A stretch of DNA of 24,888 bases from JAJFVC01 sp039698075 (GTDB lineage Bacteria > Planctomycetota > Planctomycetia > Pirellulales > Thermoguttaceae): positions 1-24,888 of the forward strand of contig JBDKTJ010000118.1 of the NCBI GenBank assembly GCA_039698075.1, written 5' to 3'. The notes beneath the pieces are model-generated. The model saw only the letters and a program-made list of their open reading frames with translations. It made no database searches and was not told where the DNA came from. The position numbers were made by a program, and so were the translations under genes. This document shows positions 1 to 6,884 of this stretch, piece by piece (position 1 is the first letter of the stretch; each line of letters begins with the position of its first letter).

Positions 1-582
1 CGACTCGGCATTGAGGATACGACGACGATCACCATGCTGGCCGACGGAGCCGGTTGGATTTGGCAACAAGCCGCCATGCACTTTCCCGGTGCCGCCGGAA
101 TGTTGGACGTTTACCATGCGTTGGAGCATGTCGCCGAGACGGCCAAAGCGGTCTACGGCGAAAACACGGCTCGCGGTCGCCGATGGATCGATTCGATTCG
201 CACGGCGTTGCTTTCCGGCGGTTGGCCGATCGTCCGACAGCGGCTCCGAGCGGCGTGGCTACGAACCAAGAAACGGTCACACCGAAAGACGTTGCAGTCA
301 TTGGCCACCTACTTGGGCAAGCATCGTTGGCATCTCGATTATGCAGGCCGATTGGCCGAGGGACGTTCGATAGGCAGCGGCCAGGTGGAGGGGGCGTGTA
401 AACACGTGATTGGTCGCAGATTAAAGCAAACTGGGGCTCGTTGGCGAGTTCGTCGTGTCAACCGAATGGCAAGCCTCTGCTGCCTCGTCTACAGCCAACC
501 ACTGGGACCTCTATTGGACCAGTCCCTGACCCAACCGCCAAAATCCGTTACTGCACCCGCGATCATGAACCGCTTGCAATAA
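1..582 (+). CDS. ISKra4-family transposase, C-terminal fragment (cut by window start)
   Basis: The frame is open from the first base, so the gene starts upstream; 193 codons are visible. Residues near the start (ADGAGWIW, then FPGAAGMLDVYHALEHV) and the late motif IGSGQVEGACK followed by RLKQTGARW are typical of ISKra4-type DDE transposases. In these families the Asp of the DGA motif and the Glu of the GSGxVE motif are expected to belong to the metal-binding catalytic set. The last 20 or so codons lie inside the element's end region, because the subterminal motif at 548-558 is coding. I see no frameshift in the visible part, so the copy could be active. A related DDE family cannot be excluded from a C-terminal fragment alone. 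Confidence 0.8.
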   Translation, partial: RLGIEDTTTITMLADGAGWIWQQAAMHFPGAAGMLDVYHALEHVAETAKAVYGENTARGRRWIDSIRTALLSGGWPIVRQRLRAAWLRTKKRSHRKTLQSLATYLGKHRWHLDYAGRLAEGRSIGSGQVEGACKHVIGRRLKQTGARWRVRRVNRMASLCCLVYSQPLGPLLDQSLTQPPKSVTAPAIMNRLQ

Positions 583-618
583 TCCGAAGCAAGTGGTACA
601 TTAGACGGAGTGGACACT
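548..618 (-). repeat. Right terminal region of the first insertion sequence
   Basis: Read on the minus strand from the tip, this region starts AGTGTCC (618-612). Fifty-nine bases after the G of GTGTCC (base 617) it has GGGTGCAGTAA (558-548). The region 24704-24774 on the plus strand has the same two blocks at the same distance. After the 11-mer the similarity continues patchily, with a shared GGCG. The bases between the blocks are mostly different. Confidence 0.6.
574..602 (+). promoter_or_regulatory. Candidate outward promoter in the insertion sequence end
   Basis: TTGCAA (574-579), a 17-base spacer and TACATT (597-602). Each hexamer matches 4 of 6 sigma-70 consensus positions. A transcript would start near 609, leave the element and run into gspE, whose ATG is at 637. 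Outward promoters at insertion sequence ends are well known; this one is inferred from sequence only. Confidence 0.35.
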
Positions 619-636
619 CCTCTCTGGCGGGTGATC

Positions 637-1860
637 ATGTTGCAGCCAACGGCCGTCGGTCTGTGTGGCGAACTAGGTCGGTTGAATCTGGTCGATCCGG
701 ATTTTGCCGCTCGTGGTGTTGACGCGGTGTTGGCTGCCGCTCGTCAGGCCGAGGCCAGCGACGTCCATTTTCAGCCAACCCGCGACGGATTGGAATTGAA
801 GTTTCGCGTGGACGGCGTGCTGACGCCGGTGGCGATGTTTCCCGTCCAAGTGGCCGCCAACATCACCGCAAGGCTCAAGGTTCTGGCCGGCCTGTTGACT
901 TACCATACCGATCGCCCCCAGGAAGGTCGCATCCGACTGCCGCAAGACGACGTGGAGATGCGAGTCTGTACGTTTCCCACGTTGCATGGCGAGCGAATCG
1001 TCGTGCGGCTTTTCGGAGGAACCGCTCGCTATCAGTATTTGGACGATCTCGGCTTGTCGGACGACGTGTTGTATCCGTTGCGGCGATTGTTGAGCGAAAC
1101 GTCCGGGGCGGTGTTGGTCTCCGGCCCGGCCGGCAGCGGCAAGACGACCACCGTGTACGCCTGTCTGCGTGAAATCGCCCGGCAAGCCACCGGTGCGCGA
1201 AGTCTGGTCTCGATCGAAGATCCCATCGAAGTGGCCGTGGAGGGCGTGGCCCAGTCGCAGGTGAATCCGCCGGCCGGTCTCGATCTGGCCGCCGGGCTTC
1301 GATTCCTCATGCGGCAGGACCCGGAAGTGCTGATGGTCGGCGAAATCCGCGACCGGGCGACCGCCGAGTCGGCTTTGCAAGCCTCGCTGACCGGACACTT
1401 GTTGCTGAGCACGTTTCATGCGGGCAGCGCCGCCGAGACGGTCGGCCGGCTTTTGGACATGGGGCTGGAGCCTTACGTGTTGCGCAGCGGCTTGCTGGCC
1501 ATTTTGAACCAACGGCTGCTGCGGCGATTATGCCAATGCGCCGAACCGTCCGACGATCCGGACGCTAGGCTCGGCCTGCCTGTCGAGCGGATGAAGATTC
1601 CTCGGGGATGCGAGCAATGCGGCGGAACCGGATATCGAGGGCGTTTCCTGCTGGTCGAAATGCTGACGTTGACCAAGGCCGAACTGGCCCACGCGGTGTT
1701 GGCCCGCTCGGAAACCTCGGTGATTGAGCAGTTGGCAGTCGAGTCGGGCATGGTCAGTCGTTGGCAGCGGGCCTGCCACGGCGTCGAGCTTGGGTTGACC
1801 AGTCCGGCCGAAGTGCGTCGCGTGTTGGGATTTTCCCAGCCGGTTGCAATAAAGAGTTAG
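637..1860 (+). CDS. gspE: Type II secretion/type IV pilus assembly ATPase (GspE/PilB family)
   Basis: This cytoplasmic hexameric ATPase would power pseudopilus assembly together with the GspF proteins that follow. In the 407-residue protein I see Walker A GPAGSGKT (about 163-170), the Asp box SIEDPIE (192-198), Walker B LMVGEIRD (232-239) and the His box TGHLLLSTFHAG (252-263). A zinc-finger-like set of four Cys (299, 301, 325, 328) has a CXC first pair instead of the usual CXXC. The N1 domain is very short compared with the 500-570 residues of classical GspE. I chose ATG 637: the in-frame GTG at 610 lies in the last bases of the insertion sequence and has no sensible ribosome-binding site. 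The insertion may have removed the native promoter or the first codons. The family call is firm; the exact system (T2SS or pilus) is open. Confidence 0.9.
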   Translation: MLQPTAVGLCGELGRLNLVDPDFAARGVDAVLAAARQAEASDVHFQPTRDGLELKFRVDGVLTPVAMFPVQVAANITARLKVLAGLLTYHTDRPQEGRIRLPQDDVEMRVCTFPTLHGERIVVRLFGGTARYQYLDDLGLSDDVLYPLRRLLSETSGAVLVSGPAGSGKTTTVYACLREIARQATGARSLVSIEDPIEVAVEGVAQSQVNPPAGLDLAAGLRFLMRQDPEVLMVGEIRDRATAESALQASLTGHLLLSTFHAGSAAETVGRLLDMGLEPYVLRSGLLAILNQRLLRRLCQCAEPSDDPDARLGLPVERMKIPRGCEQCGGTGYRGRFLLVEMLTLTKAELAHAVLARSETSVIEQLAVESGMVSRWQRACHGVELGLTSPAEVRRVLGFSQPVAIKS

Positions 1861-1900
1861 GCGAAATAAAAAGTCCCGTCTCCCTTAGGAAGAGGGAAAA

Positions 1901-1936
1901 ATGAATCGAAATCCGGTTTTTCACGAAGACCTATGA
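1901..1936 (+). CDS. 11-codon upstream ORF translationally coupled to gspF1 (candidate)
   Basis: ATG 1901 opens a frame encoding MNRNPVFHEDL and stops at TGA 1934-1936. That stop overlaps the gspF1 start (ATG 1933-1935) in the classic ATGA arrangement. The best Shine-Dalgarno in the gap, AGGAAGAGGG (1887-1896 region), is correctly spaced for this small ORF, about 5 bases upstream. The gspF1 start itself has only a weak match. Ribosomes would therefore load on the small ORF and reinitiate at gspF1. No function for the peptide is suggested. Confidence 0.45.
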   Translation: MNRNPVFHEDL

Positions 1937-2949
1937 ACGCCATCTCGTTGGACGACCTGATTGCGTTGAACGACGAAATCGCGGCTTTGACGCGAGCCGG
2001 GGCGCCGTTGGAGTCCGGGCTTGCGGAACTGGGCGCCGACATGCCCGGACGGCTTGGGCAACTGGCCGCCGCGTTGGCCGAAAAGACGTCCCGCGGCCAA
2101 TCGCTGGCCGAGGCGGTTTTGGAGAATGCCGGACAGTTGCCGCCGACGTATCACGCGGTGATCGAGGCGGGCGTGCGAGCGGGCCGGCTTCCCGCCGCGT
2201 TGGAATCCGTGGCCGCCTCGGCGCGACGCCAGGCCGACACTCAGCGGGCGGCGTCGATCGCCATCCTATATCCGCTCATGGTCGTTCTGGTGGCATGGCT
2301 CGGGCTGATCTTTTTTACGCTGGCGATTGCTCCGCAGTTGGACCAAATGTTCGTGGCGTTCGACATCCCGGGACGGCATTTTTTCGAGGTGCTCAAACAA
2401 ACCTTGTGGTACTGGGGGCCTGTGGCGCCGGTGGTTGCGTTGCTCGGCGTGGTCGCCTGGTGGTATGGTTGTGCGACAGGTCGCTCGGGCGGCATGATTT
2501 TGGGTTGGCTGCCGTGGATGGGCCGGCTGTTGCGGGCCACACGCGACGCAACCTTCCTGGAGGTGCTCAGCCTGTTGGTCGAAAACAAAACGCCGCTGCC
2601 CGAGGCGATGGTTTTGGCGGGTGACGCATCGGGCGATCGTCGGATGCAAGAGACGGTCCGTCGCGTGGCTGCGATGCTGCAAAACGGTCAGACGCCGCCG
2701 ATCGACGACGCCTCGTTGCCTCCGTTGATTCGTCGGGTGTTGCTGGCTGCCGGTCGCGGGGACGTTTTGCTGTTGTCGCTGCAACACATGGTCGCGTCTT
2801 GTCATCGCGAGGCGAGGCATCAGGCCGAGATGATGCGGTTGTTGCTGCCGGTTGTGTTGACGGTCGCCCTTGGCGGATGCGTCACGTTGTTGTACGCTCT
2901 GGCGTTGTTCGTTCCTTACAAGATCATGTTGCAGTCGTTGTCGGGGTGA
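1933..2949 (+). CDS. GspF-family inner-membrane platform protein, first of three
   Basis: GspF/PilC proteins are the inner-membrane platform on which the ATPase acts to add or remove pilin subunits. This 338-residue protein has two repeated T2SSF domains (about 10-133 and 208-328). The predicted membrane segments are near 112-134, 160-179 and 303-327. Domain signatures such as LTRAGAPLESGL and AGVRAGRLPAALE are visible in the first half, and LVENKTPLPEAMVLAG in the second. The length is slightly below the usual 400. It follows gspE by 72 bases and is probably coupled to the short ORF at 1901-1936. The next gspF starts 7 bases after its stop. Confidence 0.85.
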   Translation: MNAISLDDLIALNDEIAALTRAGAPLESGLAELGADMPGRLGQLAAALAEKTSRGQSLAEAVLENAGQLPPTYHAVIEAGVRAGRLPAALESVAASARRQADTQRAASIAILYPLMVVLVAWLGLIFFTLAIAPQLDQMFVAFDIPGRHFFEVLKQTLWYWGPVAPVVALLGVVAWWYGCATGRSGGMILGWLPWMGRLLRATRDATFLEVLSLLVENKTPLPEAMVLAGDASGDRRMQETVRRVAAMLQNGQTPPIDDASLPPLIRRVLLAAGRGDVLLLSLQHMVASCHREARHQAEMMRLLLPVVLTVALGGCVTLLYALALFVPYKIMLQSLSG

Positions 2950-2955
2950 TCGCCC

Positions 2956-4017
2956 ATGGCACAGTCCGGCGGAAGCAAATGGGATGCGTTCCGAAAACTC
3001 TCGCCCGACGAGGCGGCTGAGTTTGCCGCTCGCGTCGCTGAGTTGGCGAAAGTCGGGGTGCCGTTGGGCGTTGGGTTGCGGACCATGGCCGCCGAGCTGC
3101 CGCGACGTCGTTTGTCGAACGTGTTTCGCGCGATGGCCGATCGCGTGGACGCGGGCGACGATCTGTTGGCCGTTTTGCAATCGCAAGGCTCGCGTCTTCC
3201 GCCGCATCTGTGCGGATTGATCATGGCGGGCGTCCGCAGCGGTCGATTGGCCGAGGTGTTGGAGCAGTACGCGGCTCTACAAAACGATCAAATCGAGCTG
3301 CGCCGCCGCGTGGCGATTGCCTTGGCGTATCCCTTCATTCTGTTGTTGACGACGACCGCCCTGGTCGCGTTCTTCGGCGGTATTATTGCTCCCAGTTTTT
3401 CAAAAATCTTCCGCGATTTCGGCACCGCATTGCCTGTGATCACCCGCGTAGCGATCTACGGGTCGCCACCGCTGGCCTGCGGTTTGGCGATCCTGGTTGT
3501 TCTGGCGGTCGTGGTTCCGTTGTTGTTGTGGGGCACATCCGTGTTTCGTTGGCTTTGGCCGGCGTTGTATCGCGTGCCGATGATTGGCTCGCTGTTGCGT
3601 TGGAGTCACTTGTCGCGGTTTTCCCGGCTGATGGGCCTGCTGTTGGATCAAGGCGTGCCGCTTCCCGAGGCTTTGCGCCTCGCGGGGGACGGACTGCGCA
3701 ACACGGGGCTTTTCGGTGGATGCCGCCGAACGGCGTCGGAGGTGGAGCAAGGCCGCCCCTTGGACGAAAGCATGACCGCTCGCCGGCAGTTTCCGGCCAC
3801 CTTGGTCTCAATGGTCCGTTGGGGGCAAACGATGTCGGCGCTGCCGGATGGTTTTCGCGCCGCCGCCGAAATGTTCGAGGGACGCGTGCGTTCGCACGGC
3901 AATTTGTTGGAGACGACGCTGTTGCCGATCATGTTTTTGGTGATCGCCGCGGGCGTTGGATTTTTCGTGATTTCCTTGTTTTTGCCGCTGATTTTTCTGG
4001 TGCAAGTGTTGTCATGA
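2956..4017 (+). CDS. GspF-family inner-membrane platform protein, second of three
   Basis: A 353-residue protein with the same two-domain GspF layout. The first T2SSF domain covers about 20-145 (LAKVGVPLGVGL, MAGVRSGRLAEVLEQ) and the second about 220-345 (LLLDQGVPLPEALRLAGD). Membrane segments are near 123-145, 168-192 and 322-347. The start ATG 2956 follows a GGGGTG stretch that overlaps the gspF1 stop, so translation is probably coupled. It shares SFSKIFRDFGTALP with a near-identical stretch in the third paralogue (SFEKIYRDFGTTLP), but the proteins are clearly diverged elsewhere. It is followed by the only sizeable gap in the operon (158 bases). Confidence 0.85.
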   Translation: MAQSGGSKWDAFRKLSPDEAAEFAARVAELAKVGVPLGVGLRTMAAELPRRRLSNVFRAMADRVDAGDDLLAVLQSQGSRLPPHLCGLIMAGVRSGRLAEVLEQYAALQNDQIELRRRVAIALAYPFILLLTTTALVAFFGGIIAPSFSKIFRDFGTALPVITRVAIYGSPPLACGLAILVVLAVVVPLLLWGTSVFRWLWPALYRVPMIGSLLRWSHLSRFSRLMGLLLDQGVPLPEALRLAGDGLRNTGLFGGCRRTASEVEQGRPLDESMTARRQFPATLVSMVRWGQTMSALPDGFRAAAEMFEGRVRSHGNLLETTLLPIMFLVIAAGVGFFVISLFLPLIFLVQVLS

Positions 4018-4031
4018 ATTGCGTCGCGGAA

Positions 4032-4048
4032 GCGGCCCTGCCGCCCTG
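4032..4048 (+). repeat. 17-bp hairpin-forming repeat, copy 1
   Basis: GCGGCCCTGCCGCCCTG occurs here and again at 4146-4162 in the same orientation, 114 bases apart. Within the repeat GCGG pairs with CCGC around a CCCTG loop, so each copy can form a small hairpin, like REP-type elements. I saw no third copy in the window. Confidence 0.6.
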
Positions 4049-4069
4049 TATTATTACGAATCCGAAAGA

Positions 4070-4087
4070 TCGTGAATTTTGTCACGA
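4070..4087. promoter_or_regulatory. CRP/FNR-like palindrome upstream of gspF3 (candidate operator)
   Basis: TCGTGA-ATTTTG-TCACGA is a perfect inverted repeat with six-base arms and a six-base centre. It contains GTGA-N6-TCAC, the core recognised by CRP-type regulators in other bacteria. It lies about 90 bases before the gspF3 ATG. No regulator gene is in the window, so binding is inference. Confidence 0.35.
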
Positions 4088-4117
4088 AGTATAGCGACCA
4101 ACGGGAGCGGATTGGAA

Positions 4118-4143
4118 CCAACCGAGCAGTAGCTCGTATTGGC
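4118..4143 (+). other. Imperfect hairpin in the gspF2-gspF3 spacer
   Basis: CGAGC (4123-4127) pairs with GCTCG (4132-4136) around an AGTA tetraloop. CCAA before it and TTGG after it can extend the stem with a small internal bulge. No T-run follows, so this is not a standard terminator. Together with the hairpin of repeat copy 2 it would put two consecutive stems just before the gspF3 start. Confidence 0.35.
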
Positions 4144-4145
4144 TG

Positions 4146-4162
4146 GCGGCCCTGCCGCCCTG
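4146..4162 (+). repeat. 17-bp hairpin-forming repeat, copy 2
   Basis: Identical to 4032-4048. Here the stem is one pair longer (GGCGG with CCGCC, 4145-4159). It ends 13 bases before the gspF3 ATG at 4176, so it could affect ribosome access. Confidence 0.6.
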
Positions 4163-4175
4163 GGATGAGTAAACC

Positions 4176-5450
4176 ATGGATATGACCCTGTATCTTGCCG
4201 TGGTGGCCGCCGTTGCGATCGGAGCGATCGTGTCGGTGTTCGTCCTGTTTGGACTGCGGCGATTGCAGGCCCAGCCCGTCGGGACGATGCTTTCCAGCAC
4301 GGTCGACTTCCTGACGATTTGCGGCGGCGCGGTGGCCGTCGCCTTGTCGTTCATTTTGCTGGCCGCTGTGATGCAGTTTTTTGGCGTTATTTTATGGTTC
4401 GTGGTCGTTTTCGTCTCGGTGGAAGCCACTCAAAAATATCGGGCGTCGCGACAGTATGGGCTGCTGTGGCTATTGACCGTTTCGGCCGAGCGATCGATGC
4501 CGCTGGCGTCGGCCGTTGAGGCGTTCGCCCGGGAGCGGCGAGGTGCGTTCAGCCGGCGCGCCCGGCGACTGGCCGCAATGCTCAACGGCGGCATGTCACT
4601 GCCCGACGCCTTGGATCGTTGTCCCGGTTTGTTGCCGCGGTTCAGCGTGCCGGTGATTCGGGTCGGTTGCGAGACGAACACGCTGGCCCGGGCTTTGCGT
4701 CAGGCCGCCGCGGCCCACACGGCCGATCAACCCACCTGGATGGCTCTGCAAGGCAAGACGATGTATCTGGTGATGCTGCCTGCGATCGGGCTGCTGTTGC
4801 TGACGTTTCTTATGCTGAAAATTGTCCCTTCGTTTGAAAAAATCTATCGGGATTTCGGCACGACGTTGCCGCCGTTGACCGCGGCCTTAATCCATGCGGA
4901 CAGGTGCGTCGCCAACTATTGGTTTTTGTTGTTGCCGCTGCTGCTGTTGGGGCCGTTTTTGTTGTTCTATTTGCCGGTTCGCTATTTTGGTTGGACCGAC
5001 TTCGATTTGCCGGGAATGAGCCGATGGTCGCGACAATCCGACGCCGCGGAAGTGTTGGACACGTTGTCGCTGGTCGCCTCGCAAGAACGCCCTCTGTCCG
5101 AGGGCCTTGTCGCGTTGGCTCGCTCGTATCCGAAACGAAACATCCGCAACCGGTTGCTCCAGGTGGTGGTCGACATCGGCCAAGGAGCGGATTGGTGTGA
5201 GAGCCTTTGTCGGCACGGGCTGATTCGTCGGCCGGAGCTGGCCGTTTTGCAGGCGGCCCAGCGGGTCGGCAATTTGCCTTGGGCGTTGAGCGAAATGGCC
5301 GACAGCGTTCGACGACGATTGCTCTATCGGGTTCAGGCACTTGCGGAAATGCTGTTTCCACCCGTCGTGATTTTGATGGGGTTGGCAGTCTTATTTGTCG
5401 TTGTGGGGTTGTTCGTGCCGCTGGTCCAATTAATTGAACATCTGACGTGA
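4176..5450 (+). CDS. GspF-family inner-membrane platform protein, third and longest
   Basis: A 424-residue GspF paralogue. About 90 extra N-terminal residues carry two or three hydrophobic segments (about 4-28 and 45-82) that the two previous paralogues lack. The two T2SSF domains follow, at about 92-218 and 290-415. Recognisable pieces are SAERSMPLASAVEAFA, SFEKIYRDFGTTLP and AAQRVGNLPWALSEMADS. Membrane segments lie near 195-217, 247-270 and 392-417. ATG 4176 is preceded by GGGATGAG at a long distance; ATG 4182 is an alternative start. Its stop overlaps the next gene's GTG start (GTGA). The extra N-terminal helices suggest a separate role, or contact with another membrane partner. Confidence 0.8.
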   Translation: MDMTLYLAVVAAVAIGAIVSVFVLFGLRRLQAQPVGTMLSSTVDFLTICGGAVAVALSFILLAAVMQFFGVILWFVVVFVSVEATQKYRASRQYGLLWLLTVSAERSMPLASAVEAFARERRGAFSRRARRLAAMLNGGMSLPDALDRCPGLLPRFSVPVIRVGCETNTLARALRQAAAAHTADQPTWMALQGKTMYLVMLPAIGLLLLTFLMLKIVPSFEKIYRDFGTTLPPLTAALIHADRCVANYWFLLLPLLLLGPFLLFYLPVRYFGWTDFDLPGMSRWSRQSDAAEVLDTLSLVASQERPLSEGLVALARSYPKRNIRNRLLQVVVDIGQGADWCESLCRHGLIRRPELAVLQAAQRVGNLPWALSEMADSVRRRLLYRVQALAEMLFPPVVILMGLAVLFVVVGLFVPLVQLIEHLT

Positions 5451-5842
5451 AAGACATGAAACGACGCGGGGCGACACTATTCGAATTGATGGTTGCCGGC
5501 ACGCTGCTTGCGGCGTTGGCGGTCGTCTGTTTGCAGATGACCTCGGCGATCGCGGCTCAGCGTCGTGCCGCCGATCTGCGGCAATTGGCGATCGCGGAGT
5601 TGTCGAACGCCATGGAGCGTTTTGCGGCCAAGCCATGGGCGGAGCTGACCGTTGAAGCCGCGCCGCAGCTATCCGCACAGGCCGCCAAGCGATTGCTCGG
5701 GGCGGAGTTGAAGTTTGAGGTGTCGGATTCCAAGAGTCCAAAACCGCAGGCCAGGCGGATCAAGGCCAGTCTGCGATGGCAAGATGCGGCGGGCCAGTTT
5801 GTCGCGCCGATTACGTTGGTGACGTGGCGATATGCGCACTGA
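5447..5842 (+). CDS. Type II secretion pseudopilin (GspI/GspH-like)
   Basis: A minor pseudopilin of 131 residues. It begins with a short basic leader and the prepilin peptidase motif (RRG before ATLFELMVAG, Glu at +5), followed by one hydrophobic helix up to about residue 28. It would be cleaved by a GspO/PilD-type peptidase, which is not in this window, and assembled into a pseudopilus tip. The soluble part (about 30-131) is poorly conserved; GspI-like and GspH-like are both possible. I use GTG 5447, which overlaps the gspF3 stop; ATG 5456 leaves a leader of only MKRRG and is equally possible. The next gene starts 11 bases before its stop. Confidence 0.75.
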   Translation: MKDMKRRGATLFELMVAGTLLAALAVVCLQMTSAIAAQRRAADLRQLAIAELSNAMERFAAKPWAELTVEAAPQLSAQAAKRLLGAELKFEVSDSKSPKPQARRIKASLRWQDAAGQFVAPITLVTWRYAH

Positions 5843-6392
5843 GTCGAGGTTTGGGTTTTCCAGGAAGCAAAAAATGGTCGGGAAAGTCCGGCGACCAGAC
5901 CGATTGGCGAACCGCGGGTTCACGCTGATCGAAATGATCGTGGTGATGACCGCCGGGGCGATTTTGCTCGGCATCGCGGTGGGCATGCTTCATTTGCTGA
6001 TGCGGACCGAGCAAACCGGCCGCGATCGCGTCGGTCGAACGGCCGCGTTTGCACAGTTGGCCGAACAGTTTCGGACGGATGCCGCCGCGGCGTTGCAGTT
6101 CGAGCCCGATCGGCGGCGGTTTATTTTGCCCGACCAACGCGAGGCGACGTATCAAACGGTCGGCGCGACGATGGACCGCGAGGAGCGGAAGGACGGCAGG
6201 CTGCTGCGACGCGAGTCGTTCGCACTGACGGCCGGAAGCTCCGTGACGTTCAAGCTCGACCGTCGTGACGCGGCGTCTTGGGCGTCGCTGACCGTTGGCG
6301 TTGGCGAGTCGCCGTCGCAACGCGAGACTTGCGTCGTGGCGCTGTTGGGCAAAGATCGGCGATTTGTTCAGCCTGCGAAGAAAGGTCGTTGA
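5832..6392 (+). CDS. Type II secretion pseudopilin (GspJ-like)
   Basis: A 186-residue prepilin-like protein with an unusually long, basic leader of about 29 residues before the cleavage motif NRG/FTLIEMIVVM. A hydrophobic helix follows, to about residue 50. The rest is an Arg- and Asp-rich soluble domain. Size and place after a GspI-like gene fit GspJ, a minor tip pseudopilin. The start at 5832 overlaps the previous gene. An internal ATG at 5874 would give a more usual leader of about 15 residues and may be the real start. Confidence 0.7.
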   Translation: MRTESRFGFSRKQKMVGKVRRPDRLANRGFTLIEMIVVMTAGAILLGIAVGMLHLLMRTEQTGRDRVGRTAAFAQLAEQFRTDAAAALQFEPDRRRFILPDQREATYQTVGATMDREERKDGRLLRRESFALTAGSSVTFKLDRRDAASWASLTVGVGESPSQRETCVVALLGKDRRFVQPAKKGR

Positions 6393-6393
6393 G

Positions 6394-6870
6394 ATGCCAA
6401 GACAAATGGCTGGCGGACCAAACGACAACGATCGACGCGATTCGCGTCGCGGCGCGATTTTAGTGGTCGTGCTGGTCGCGTTTGCGATGGCGGCGGTTTT
6501 GATGGTGTTGGCCGTGCGTCAGGTTGGGCTGGAGCGTCAGTCGCAACAGGCCAATCTCCGACGCGAGCAATCGCGATGGTTGGCCGAGGCCGGCGTCGAG
6601 CGAGCCACCGCACGGTTGGCCGCTGATCCAAAATATTCCGGAGAAACGTGGACGGTTTCAGCCAAGGACCTCGCGGCGGATCGGGGCGGCAGCGTTCGGA
6701 TCGACGTTCGGGCCGTGAGCAAACAGCCCAAGCGACGCGAGGTTCGAGTGTTCGCCGATTGGCCCGACGAGCCGACGTGGCGATGCCGATCCGTGAAACA
6801 GGTTTTTGTGGACCTCGACCGTGTGGCTTCGGTCCGGTCCAACGTCGCCAAGAAAACAACAGAACCTTGA
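6394..6870 (+). CDS. GspK/PilX-like minor pseudopilin
   Basis: A 158-residue protein with a basic leader ending RRG, then AILVVVLVAFAMAAVLMVLAV. Glu at +5 is replaced by Val, as is typical of GspK-type pseudopilins that cap the tip. After the helix comes EQSRWLAEAGVERATARLAA, the signature that follows the helix in GspK/PilX proteins. It is about half the length of classical GspK and lacks its large C-terminal domain. I chose ATG 6394 because it follows the previous stop by one base and has AAAGG (6381-6385) eight bases upstream. The frame is open further upstream but only inside the previous gene. Its TGA overlaps an ATG at 6870 in the next frame. Confidence 0.75.
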   Translation: MPRQMAGGPNDNDRRDSRRGAILVVVLVAFAMAAVLMVLAVRQVGLERQSQQANLRREQSRWLAEAGVERATARLAADPKYSGETWTVSAKDLAADRGGSVRIDVRAVSKQPKRREVRVFADWPDEPTWRCRSVKQVFVDLDRVASVRSNVAKKTTEP

Positions 6871-6884
6871 TGGGGAGTTCTTTT

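Larger units (their letters stand above)
1..618 (+). mobile_element. Right-hand part of an ISKra4-type insertion sequence (left part outside window)
   Basis: The element holds the C-terminal part of a transposase that is open from base 1 to 582, followed by about 36 non-coding bases. I place the right end at GGACACT (612-618). The same heptamer, inverted, begins the element at the other edge of the window (24704). In both places an 11-base subterminal motif lies at an identical distance inside. The left end, full length and target duplication are outside the window. The exact terminal base is uncertain by a few positions. The family call rests on the transposase; the boundary rests on the match between the two ends. 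Confidence 0.7.

Noticed and set aside
610..636. GTG 610 as the gspE start
   Set aside because: The codon lies in the last bases of the insertion sequence, and the purine-rich stretch is directly against it with no spacing.
1881..1896. TCCCT-N6-AGGGA as an attenuator before gspF1
   Set aside because: A five-pair stem of low stability with no T-run; the purine side is better explained as the ribosome-binding site of the short ORF.
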